NCBI RefSeq assembly: GCF_903995425.1
Contig: NC_050444.1
Coordinates: 40,125,976 to 40,189,975, forward strand
Direction of reading: 5' to 3'
Origin: Onychomys torridus
Taxonomy: Eukaryota > Chordata > Mammalia > Rodentia > Cricetidae
Length of the DNA: 64,000 nucleotides
Part shown: positions 32,826 to 43,000 of the stretch, one piece after another
Layout: each line of letters begins with the position of its first letter
Position numbering within the stretch: the first letter of the stretch is position 1
Position numbers and translations under genes: made by a program
Notes under the pieces: model-generated
Databases searched by the model: none
What the model saw: only the letters and a program-made list of their open reading frames with translations
What the model was told of the DNA's origin: nothing

Positions 32826-33130
32826 GTACGTGAGCCGGGGGCAAGCTGGGGCCGGGAGGCGGCGGCCGCACCGCGGGCCCGCCGCTGCGCTCGCCTCCGG
32901 CCAGCATCCCGCGGGACGTTTCTGCAGCTCCAGACGCTTGCTCTTCTCCCCGCATCCGGCTTTGACCAGCCAGCCTGCCTTACGGGTAGTGGGTGTCGCC
33001 TGCCTCTTTGCTTTTGCTTCGGCTCTCGGCGTTCTTTCTGTAAATGCCGCACACTTGCGAGTCTCGGCGCGCAGGCCTTCGTTCAAGAGACACCCGTGGC
33101 CACAGGTGGTGGGCATTTGCGCAGTTAGCG

Positions 33131-34420
33131 GCTCTTTTCGTGATACTATCTCCCCAGCGCTTGCAGTAGAAGGCCCCACTTGGGCCAGTTGTTTTGTGCT
33201 TGCTTGATTGCCTGACATTTTTCTGTCTTGAGTACTATATTCTTTCACCCTGAAACCCGCTGAAGACTGTTATGTGAAGAAACTGAGGTTTGGAGGAGGT
33301 AACTCAATTCCCAGAGTTACAGTTAAGTTAATCGCAAGGAGAAGCCAAATCGGATCTCTGTGTTTGATGGTGGTGGTTGCTTTTCAACCCCACTTAACTC
33401 ATTAAGGACTTAGGCTGACTCTGTACCCGCTGCAGCTGTTAGCACTTGAGAGCTAAGTACTTCTATGAATTAAGTGGTGATTCTTGGCTGAAAGAAGAGA
33501 ACCTTTCCGACATCTGCCCAAAGACAGATGTCTCACATGCTGCGTGCTTCTAAGACTGCTTGCCTGACAGCGGCGTAGTCCTCATCTGGAAGCTGGTCGG
33601 ACATCTCAGATTCCCAGACCCCACTGCACCCACTGAGCTTGAACTTGCTTTTCTAACAAGATTCCTTAGGTGATCGCAGTGCACATTAAAGTTTGAGGAG
33701 GATTGTGTTTGTCCAAGTAGAACCAAGGAAGAGAAAATAAGGCTGGGTCGTGGTGGTGTATGGCTTTAATCCCAGCATTGAGGAGGTAGTGGCAAGCAGA
33801 TCCCTGTTAGTTCCAGTCCAGTCTCATCTACGTGGGTCAACCAGAGCTAAGTAAGGAGAAGAAAGGCTAAAGGCATACATTATATGTCTTCTAAGACTGA
33901 GATACAGAAAGACAAGGACAGAGTTTTTCAGTTTTGTCATTTGTAAGACTGATTTTTTTCATTTTTAAAAAATGAAATGTGCCTCTCGACAATTTTAAGT
34001 TAGCAGCTCCAAATCTTAAAATAGACCTCAGTATGTAAGGTGTTTCAAATCGTCTTGTAAGACAGCAGGTGCTGGTTTTAAAGGTAAAAGAACAAACTAA
34101 GACAAAAGAATGCTAATTTACTGCTGACGGTTAAAAAACAAAACAAAACTAAAACCCCTTCGTTTATTTACACACGGTTTGCTGCAGTCTAGTCGTCCTC
34201 TGTAAGGCCCACACCCCAGTTTTCTTCATTTGCCATGAAGGTCTTCCAGTTAGTTTCTTTGGAAGGAAGGGGTTTTTCCAGCTTATTCATTTGGCAATTT
34301 AATAATTAAACTGAAACAAGCTGCCAGATTCATAATATCCCATTGCTCAATAATTAAAGCTAGTGTCGTGGAGAGTTTTAGTTTTCAGTGTTTTCTTAAA
34401 AATTTAAAAAAAAAAATATT
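33131..34420 (+). other. ARMC1 intron 1, 5' part
   Basis: Single-copy-looking DNA with a truncated B1 at about 33742-33850. No exon-like segment. Confidence 0.5.
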
Positions 34421-35048
34421 TTTTCTGTGATTGAGTGTTTTGCCTGCATATATATGTCTGTGCATCATGTGCATGCCTGGTGCCAGGAGAGGGCATTGGA
34501 TACTCTAGAACTGGATTTTCTAGTTCTGGGTAGTAAGCTGCTATCTGGGTACTGGGAATTGAATGGGGACTTCTGGAAGATCAGCCACTGTTCCTAACTT
34601 CTGGGCCATCTCTCAAGCCCCACTTCAGTGCTTTGTTCAAAGGCATTCATTTATATACCCGAATAAAAGTTCAGGCTCCTGTTTGCCCCAGAAATCATTT
34701 GATGTGCTTGATCTTGGGTCTTGCCTTCAAAAATACTTACTGATGTTTTGATAGGCCCAAGGAAGTTGTATTGATTGAGGCTGTCCAGGTCCATGCTTCT
34801 TGACATTAGTGCTTTGGGTGAAAACACAGCTAGCAGACAAATGAACAAACATATCTGTGTTTGAGCCTAATGTGGTATTCATTATAGAAGGGAAGAGAAG
34901 GATTTTGTTTGTTTTAATCTTCATTGTGGTTCATTATCTCCTATACATTTGCTCAGATCAGCATTTCAGGTTATTTTAAATTATTATCCCTCTTTGTTGG
35001 TGCTGTGTACGTGTGCGCGTGTGCGCGCGTGCGCGTGCGCGTGCGTGC

Positions 35049-35091
<43 letters not shown>

Positions 35092-36190
35092 CCTGTGGAG
35101 GTTGGAGGTTAACCTTGAGCAGCTTCCTTCATCTCTTAACACCTTAGTTTTGAAGCAGGGTCTTTTGCTGAACCTGGAGGCTCACTGATTTGGCTAATTG
35201 GCTGACCCATGAGTTCCAGGACTCTCTGCAGCCCCAGCACTGAAATTACTAGATGTATGCCACTATGCTTGTTTTTTTTTGTTTGTTTGTTTTTGTTTAG
35301 TTTTTGTTTGTTTGTTTGTTTGTTTTTACACTGGTTCTTGGGGTCCAAATGCAGGTCCTTGTGCTTGCTCATGCAGCCCTTTACCCACTGAGCCATCTCC
35401 CCAACAATGTGTGTGTGTGTTCTCAGGTGGGTCTGTGCATAAGGGTGCACATATGTGGATGCCAAAGATTGGTATCAGGTGTCTTTGTCAGTCTCCCTCC
35501 ACTTTACTCTTTGTGACAGGGTCTGTCACTGAACCTCCAGGGATCCATCTGTCTGCACCTCTACAGCTAGGATTACATACATGCAACACTTCACCCTGCT
35601 TCTGCATTGGGGTTGGAAATGCAAACTCAGTTTTCATGCTTGCACAGCAGACACTTTATCAACTGAACCATCTCTCCAGCCCTAAAATTATTTTTAGTGT
35701 GCCACAATGAATTGAAATTTTTTACATTAGCATACAAAGTAATGAATTTCATGATGGCTTCTTCATATGTCATTACATGTTGCTCTCCTTCATTCCCTTC
35801 CCTTGTTTATTTTGAGGTCTGCTAAATTTGGAATAGAAGTTTGGAGTAAATCCTGCACTAATCACATATAACCATTCTTCCAGCTTATGAAGGCAAATAT
35901 CTCCATCAAACAATTTAACTTGATAGTTACCAAAAAAACCTACAAAGTATATTCAGTAAATAAGTCAGGCTTAAAGTTCCAATTTAACAAAAGATTTATA
36001 TTTGATTATATGTGTGGGTATGTGCACATGAGTGCACGTGCCCACAGAGGACAGAAGAGGGTATTAGATGCCCTGAAACTGGAGTTACAGGTGGTTGTGA
36101 GCTACCAAACATGGATATTTGGAGCTGAACATGGGTCCTCTGCAAGGGCAGTATGCTCTCTTAACCACTCAGCCATCTCTTCCCCCCAAG
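34420..36190 (-). repeat. Intron 1 cluster of reverse B2/B3-type SINEs
   Basis: Copies at about 34430-34620, 34995-35405 (with a (TG)n and CG-rich tract), 35410-35685 and 36005-36185. Each ends in a form of CTGAGCCATCTCTCCAGCC, the reversed SINE head. Confidence 0.7.
35003..35090 (+). repeat. Alternating (GT)/(GC) microsatellite
   Basis: About 88 bp of almost perfect purine-pyrimidine alternation: TGTGCGCGTG, GCGCGCG and TGCGTGCG, then pure (GT)n. Confidence 0.92.
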
Positions 36191-36261
36191 TTCTAACTTT
36201 GAAGCCAGGCAGTGACTGACAAGTGTAATCCTATTACTCCAGAAGCAGAGAGAGGAGAATG

Positions 36262-36318
36262 TTTCTTTCCTCCTCCTCCTCCTCTTCTTCCTCCTCCTCC
36301 TCTTCTCCTCTTCCTGCT
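36262..36318 (+). repeat. (TCC/TTC)n polypyrimidine tract
   Basis: Imperfect TCC and TTC triplets in intron 1, following a truncated B1-like fragment. Confidence 0.8.
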
Positions 36319-36429
36319 TCCTTTCTTTGTGTGTGTATGTGGCACCTAGGCAAGTGCTCTTTTACCCAAGCTTGTTTCCATCTTCCTAACCCCAGCATAC
36401 CTCTTACAAATCATCGAATTTGACAGGCA

Positions 36430-37575
36430 CAGTTGTGTACTCAGGTCGTGTCAGCACTCAGGGCTTTAGAAGAGGGTTCCTGCAAGTTAGAGCCTAGCTA
36501 GGGCTGTTCAGTGAGACTTTCTCTTAGAAATAAAATTAAGATAAAATAAAAATTGCTTATGTGAACTCAGCAGTCTACAGAAACATTGATTATTTTAAAA
36601 GATTCAGGCCACATAGTTAGAAAAGGGTGTGTGTAACCTGATGCCATCAGATATTAAAATAAAGTGAACTTTTGACATTGAGTAGCTCTGCCCTGGAGTT
36701 TTACATAAAGCTTGTAATTTGGAGGGCAAACCGAGCTCAGCCTGCTTGGCTTGCCTCATTTGAAAGCTGTAGTCGCCATGTCCTTGACCACAGCTCTGCT
36801 TGTTGCAGTTGGTTTCTGTCACTGCCTGGCTGTCCTGCCTCTTCTAGATGACCCTAGTTTGAGCCCTTCTCAGTAGGGTTTGAAGATTGGAAGGTTTAAG
36901 ATATTTTGACTGCAGGCCGTTCCAAAGGATCAGGAAGATTATAAAATTTAAGGGATAATCTCCATTTGTAGTTATCCAAGGATGGCAGATAAAAACAGAA
37001 CTGTATAGTCTCAAGGAAGGCCTGGCTTCTGTGAAAAAGCCACTGTTTATAATATTTGGTTGTTGTGTTGTTGGTGGTGTGTGTGTTAACATGCATTTAT
37101 TTACAGGATTTACACAAATCCTAAACCTGGTAGTCTCATCCATGTGTTCTTTTATCCTGACTTTTAGAATGGCAAAAATAACTAATATTTTGTTTCTAAG
37201 ATAACTACTTGATAAAGATTATGTTGTTACCTTCTTTTCCTTGAGTTCTTTGTATTTGCTTGGAGATTAAAATTATTAATGTATTTTACATGTATTTTTT
37301 CTTCTCGGTATGGTATGAGTTAAAGACCACTACTGGTTTTGACATTGCTCAGTAGTTACTCTAACACTATTTTGAATTTCTTTTTTTGTCATGTAACAGA
37401 AAACTACCATTTATTGAACATGTACTATGTGGAAGGCATAGACAAAGCTCTTTGTATGTATTGCCATTTCATTGATAAGGTGCGATGCTTTGTTGCTTGT
37501 GTTGTCAACCTCATTTTACAGATGTGGACACTGATACAAAGTGTAAGGGGTTTCCCAGAAATGATAGCTTTTCAA
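36430..37575. other. ARMC1 intron 1, mostly single-copy
   Basis: A weak B1-like fragment at about 36425-36530. The remainder shows no repeat or exon. Confidence 0.45.
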
Positions 37576-37579
37576 AAAA

Positions 37580-37890
37580 GATTTTGTTGATGTGCATGCA
37601 TGTGTGTGTCTGTGTGAGTGTATGCAGCTGCGTGTGGGTGCCTTCAGAGGCCAGAGGAGTTGGCTGCCCTGGAGCTGAGGTCCCTTGCTGTTGTGAACCT
37701 CCTGGTGTGGGTGCTGGGAAGTCAGGTCCTCTTGAAGAGCAGGAAGCACTCCTAGCTGCTGGGCCATCATCTCTCCAGTCTCTCTCTCTCTTTTTTTTTT
37801 TTGAGCTGAGAATCAAACCCAGGGCCTTGCGCTTAGCAAGCGCTCTACCACTGAGCTAAACCCCCGACCCCTCTCCAGTCTCTTAAAGCA
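37580..37890 (-). repeat. Reverse B2/B3-type SINE split by an ID with perfect target duplication
   Basis: The SINE head (GGGCCATCATCTCTCCAGTC) is interrupted. CTCTCCAGTCTCT is present at 37771-37783 and 37871-37883 on either side of the ID. Confidence 0.9.
37803..37870 (-). repeat. ID SINE (intron 1)
   Basis: GAGCTGAGAATCAAACCCAG...GAGCTAAACCCCCGACCC with reversed A-tail; 13-bp perfect target duplication. Confidence 0.93.
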
Positions 37891-38065
37891 CAGTTTCTAA
37901 GTGACCAAACCTCAGTCTGGTGTGACTGGAAGACTCCTTGAATGCATAAAGAACCGAGGGGGGTATCTTTTGCAGTGTGGAGGATAGAACCCAGGTCAGT
38001 GTTCTAATGCTGGCCCACACACCTAGTGCTAATGTTAGGATGTACTTTTTTTTTTTTTTTTTTTT

Positions 38066-38137
38066 GAGCTGAGGACCGAACCCAGGGCTTTGCTCTTGCT
38101 AGGCAAGCGCTCTACCACTGAGCTAAATCCCCAACCC
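38066..38137 (-). repeat. ID SINE (intron 1) with 14-bp target duplication
   Basis: ID core near consensus. AGGATGTACTTTTT at 38037-38050 and AGGACGTACTTTTT at 38139-38152 flank it, one mismatch. Confidence 0.92.
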
Positions 38138-38199
38138 AAGGACGTACTTTTTGTGAGTCAGGGTCATGCTGTAGTCAGGCTGACTGAGCTCTTGAGCCA

Positions 38200-39825
38200 G
38201 CCCCTGGAGGCCTGGGCCCACAGGCTTGTATGTGCTCCTGGCTAGGAAATACTCATTCTCTCCCTTCCTCCACTAGTACCTCTGCTTTACTCTTTATCTC
38301 TGTCCACCTCTGTGTGTGCTAAGTCCTGTTCTACTTTGTTACCTTTCCCACAAGATACTTGAATAGTCTGCTGGAATTTTAAGACTTTATCTGTTATGCT
38401 TATTAATAGGTGTATGTTCTTCAGAATAAGGAATTTAATATAAAGTCTGATTAGTTGTGATTTTAAATTTCTGCATTTACAAAAATTATTTCTTTCTTTG
38501 GCTTTTACATGTAATGCTCTGTTTTTTAAGGCAGAGACTTACTTGTAACTTATGCCTTGAACTCAGGAACTCATGATCCTCTTGCCTTACTGAAGCCTGT
38601 TTGTTGAGATTACAGATGTGACCTACTGAACCTAGCTATGCTGGTTACTTACATAGAGAGAAGATCAGCTAAATTTACAAGGAGGGATTAGAAGGTAGAA
38701 AGACTGTTGAGAAACAGAACATACTAGTAAGTCAGAGCTCCCCCAGTTCCATACTTAGTGACCCGATGACCTGGGACAAATATTTAACTTCCTTGTGATG
38801 TTTCCCTGTCTGTGAAATGAATTACCTTGTCTCCTGTCCCTCTTCTCATTGCTTTTCTGTTAGGCATTAGGAGATGGCAGAGATGAGTCCAGTTTCATTG
38901 CCGTCATCCAGACTGTTGGGTTGAGGCATAGATGAGACATACAAAATGGGCTCTTGACTTCTTTCAGAGAAGTCCTTTTTCTTTTTCTTCCCTGACCTTG
39001 GGATTGAACTCAGGAACTAAGTAAGGTATACTAGGCAGTGTTCTGCCATTTAGCTATACCCCCAGTTCCTTGAAGAACTAGAGTTCTTTCTGCCTCAGTC
39101 TCAGTAGCATGGATCACAGGTGTGCCACAGTATCTGGCAAGACCTCCTCTGGTGCTCTCCTTTTCCCTAGGAGACTGTGTCTTTTGTAGATAGTTCCATG
39201 TGTCTCTCCCCAGTCCCTCCCCACAGATGAGCAATGAAAACCCAATATGTCAGCTCACCACGTTCCTTGAGCACTTGCTGTAGGCCTGGAAATGTTTTAG
39301 GAGAGGAACAGCCCTGGCAGTGGTAGAGTCTGCAGAGGAGAGCAAAGGTTACGAGCCTGTACAGAAAGACCTTGTTTATTGGAACCATAGTGTTAAAATA
39401 TGTGTTGCTAAAATGAGATTTATTGGAATATTGAAGATGACATATGCTCTTTTGCATATATAAATAACTTGATTTCTTCCTTCAGCTTATGTTCATTTTA
39501 TTTCTCACAAGCTCTGGAATTGCCAGTTCTTATTTTTGTGTGTGTGATTTAGATTCATCTGCTTCCTTCTAAAGATATTATAATGCAGTTACTTTAAAAG
39601 CACCATAGCTGGGCATAGTTGGCGCATGCTTATAACCCTGGCTTTTGAGAAGTAGAGGCAGGAGGATCAGGAGTAGAAGGACAGTCTCAGCCACATAGGT
39701 CGTCTGAGGCCAGTCTGGACTATGTGAGACCCTGTCTCAGTAAGTAAATAAATAAACAGATGGGATCCTAGTCTACCTTGGCAGACTATAACTAATTTTG
39801 TCAACCTTATTTTTTCTTTTTACAG
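38200..39825 (+). other. ARMC1 intron 1, 3' part
   Basis: Diverged B1-like pieces at about 38530-38640, 38990-39140 and 39605-39755 (+). Otherwise single-copy; ends with the T-rich tract of the exon 2 acceptor. Confidence 0.5.
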
Positions 39826-40046
39826 AATTTAAGAAGATTGTATTCATGTACATGTCATAGAAGATGAATTCATCCTCTTCTACTATGAATGAAGAGCCTG
39901 ATGCTCTGTCGGTAGTTAACCAGCTACGGGATTTAGCAGCAGATCCCTTAAATAGAAGAGCCATCGTCCAGGATCAGGGATGTCTGCCTGGCCTTATTTT
40001 ATTTATGGACCATCCCAACCCCCCTGTTGTTCACTCAGCTCTGCTT
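39826..40046 (+). CDS. ARMC1: ARMC1 exon 2 (start codon at 39864; residues 1-61)
   Basis: The acceptor is a T-rich tract ending TTTTTACAG at 39825 and the donor is GTGAGT at 40047. The first 38 bases are 5'UTR and contain an upstream ORF (39846-39860). Coding begins at ATG 39864 and runs 61 full codons to ...HSALL in phase 0. The open frame continues a few codons past the donor, but those residues are intronic. This exon carries the start of the armadillo-like region. Confidence 0.97.
39846..39860 (+). promoter_or_regulatory. Upstream ORF 2 (4 codons), ending 3 nt before the ARMC1 start
   Basis: ATG TAC ATG TCA TAG lies in the 5'UTR part of exon 2 in the same frame as ARMC1. Only AAG separates its stop from the main ATG. 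Both upstream ATGs have T at -3 (weak context), whereas the main start has A at -3, so leaky scanning is likely. Confidence 0.75.
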
Positions 40047-43000
40047 GTGAGTTGCTTTTAATGTTTTCAGTCTTGATGTTTTAATTTTGCAAGTAAGAAT
40101 TTTCAAAGTCATTTGATAACATGGTAAGAGACTAAAGGACATTGTTAGATCATGCAGTCTGTATTTTGGCATATAAAAATATAAAACTATGACATGTGTA
40201 GTTCTTTAACACAAATGGCCACATGTTCTTTAATGTAAATGGTAACTATGTAACACATATAATAAAATGCCCTGGTACTTGGTATTTTCAGTTAACATGA
40301 TCTATTATTTTCGTTTTCTTTTTGACATGGGATATTGCTGTGTTGACCAGGCTGTTTTTCCAATTCTTGGGCTCAGGTCATCTGTTGAGTGCAGAAATAT
40401 ACCACCACACCCAGATCATTACTGTATTTTCCCTCTTACCCCCCCCCCCCTTTGTGTATATAGCTGGGGCTCAAACCCAGGGCTTTATGCATATTAGGCA
40501 AGCCTTCTATACTGATCTATGTTCTTTAGCCCATCAATTAAGAGAACTCTTGAGTTCAGAAAGGTACTTTTTAGTACAGGGGATTGAAATTGGCATTAAG
40601 TACATCCTGTACAGAACTACATCCATCACTCAAAAGATAATTTTTTTTTTTTAAATTTCATAACAGCTTTTTTGGGGGGGGGCGGGGAATAGATGGAGAT
40701 AGGATCTTACTTTGTATCCCAGGCTAACCTAGAACTCACTTATCCTGGCCCAACTTCCCAAGTACTGGGATTACAGTTGTTTAAAACCCCATCTGGTTCA
40801 TAATAGATTTAAAAGATGTAACTCATGTGCCATCATAAAGTTCATGTGTTCAAAGTGTACACTTGAGTGGCTTTTATTTACAGAATGGTATAGCCATCCT
40901 TGTAGTCAATTTTAGAACATTTTAATTTTGTTATATTGTTTTGAGGCATAGTCTTGTTATGTATTCAGGACTACCTGGCACTTGAGGTGCTGTTGATTCA
41001 GCCTCTCAAGTGTTGGGATTATAGAAGAGTGTTACCACATCTTACTCTAGAGCCTTTCTATCACCCCAGAGAGTACTGTACTGTTCACCTCCTACTCCCT
41101 AGTACCGTCCCCATTGCTTAGGCAGCACTGGACTGCATATTTGCTACTCTGCAAAAATGCCTGTAGAGTTTTCATAGAAATACAATGATATACTATGTGA
41201 CTTTTGTGACTTTTCTTTCATTTGTATTATGTTGGGACAGATATACCTCAACAAGTTTCGGTGCTCCATTTCTTTCTATGTCTGGATAACATTCTATTGT
41301 ATGGACACACACCATTTTGTTTATCCATTCACTAGTTGACAGACATGCCACTCATTTTAATCTATGGTAAGGAGGACAGATAAGGACAGAGAAAATATAC
41401 AGGATCAAAGTTAACAATTCGAAAGGAATTATGAGAAATGTGGAGTCTAGAGACATGGGAAGCATCAGACAGATCCAGAGTAGAGGAGTTGAGTGACAGG
41501 TAAAATCTGGTCCCTTCAGTAGTCCTTAGTACAGAAAAGAAAGGCAGCAGAGGAGAGAGGAGTGATGGAAGTCACTGTTACACATTTTAAGGGATGTGTC
41601 AGTTGAGTGTTATTTGTAGACCTGACTTATATCCTGATTTAAACAAATTCATCATAAGCAATTTTCAAGTGGCTGGAAGTGAGTGTACAGTCTACAGTGA
41701 TGACACTAAAAAGTCATTATGAAGGCTGGTCAGATGACTTGGCAGTTAGGAGCTCAGGCTGCTCCTGCACAGTACCGTAGTGTGTACTACGCAGGCAAGC
41801 ATATTAAAAGCAAAATATCTAGATACGTTAAATAAAACAAAAAATTGCAGGGATTGCCAGTAAGATGGCTTGGTGGCAGGTGAAAGTGCTTGCCAACCAA
41901 GCCGGATGACCTGAATTGATGCCTGGAACCCACATCTTGGGAGGAGAGAACCAACTTCTGCAATCTGTCTGGTGACTTCCAGGCATTGTGTTGTGGTGCA
42001 GGGGCATGCACACATAAAATAAATAATGTAAAAATTAAATGAAAAATGTAATGCTTTTGTGTGTGGTGACTAATGCTGTCAAGTGTGGTGGCACACACTA
42101 ATCCTGGCACCTGAAAGGCAGAGGCAGGCATATCTGTGAGTTTGAGACCAGCATGGTCTACATAGTGAGTTCCAGGCCAGTTAGCACTGTATGGTGAGAC
42201 TCTGTCAAAGTTGCTGTTGAAATGTTTTTAGCTAGACAGTGAAAATGTGTTAAGACTTGAAGAAAAGGTTGTTACTTCTTTTTTAAAAGTCATTTGTGTA
42301 GGATTTAATTTGCAGAAATTTAAAGAAAATTTAAAAACTAATTTTTTCCTGGGTATGGTGTCACATCTTTGATTCCAGCACTTGGGAGGCAGAGGCAGGT
42401 GAATCTCTGAGTTCAAGGCCAGCATAGTCTATATAATGAGTTCCAACCTGGCCAGGTATACACAGTGAGACCCTGTCTGAAAACCCAGAACAACAATAGA
42501 CAGAAACATCAAACTAATTCTTAGAGATGTAGAGAAATATCTACAAATGAGATGTTCTCTAAGGTTCAGATATGACTGTGAACCAGAGAGAGGGGTAGAA
42601 CCAGATTGTCAAGTGACTGGTGCTTATTGAAGCTGAATGATGGGTACATAGGGGTCATCACACATTTTCTTTATGTGTGTGCCCCAATATTTCTGTAACA
42701 GTTTAAAAGAGACAGGCTGGAAGCAGGAGGATGAGGAGTTAAAGGTCAGCCTGTGTCACATGAGATGTCGCTTTAGTCAAATAACTGGCAGAAACAGCAG
42801 AAGGGGAGGTTTCTTTTGTCTCAGTTTTTCAGAGGGATTTTCTTCATGATGGGGAAGGCATGGCAGAACAGCTCAGTTCCTGCACTCATGGTAGTGAGCA
42901 CGTGCCTGTGTGTGGGAGACTCCTTGAATCCTAGTGACTGTGAAACAACTGAATGGCAGCCAGGATTGGGTATAACCTTCAAAAGCTCCCTGCCCCCTGC

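Larger units (their letters stand above)
32400..33130 (+). promoter_or_regulatory. ARMC1: CpG-island promoter of ARMC1
   Basis: CpG density and GC content rise sharply compared with the flanking repeats. The island contains a ZNF143-type element, four CCAAT boxes, exon 1 and its donor, and the start of intron 1. No TATA box is seen. The long open frames on both strands here are GC-rich artefacts. Confidence 0.88.
32788..39834 (+). promoter_or_regulatory. Upstream ORF 1, spanning ARMC1 exons 1 and 2
   Basis: ATG at 32788 in exon 1 reads 12 codons plus 2 nt to the donor (MLRLAPDARSSG...). After splicing to 39826 it gives Gly, Ile, then TAA at 39832-39834, a 14-codon uORF. It exists only in the spliced mRNA and only if the transcript starts upstream of 32788. 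Confidence 0.5.

Noticed and set aside
32525..33248. Open frames up to 188 codons in the ARMC1 CpG island
   Set aside because: Same GC artefact; they cross exon 1, its donor and the promoter motifs.
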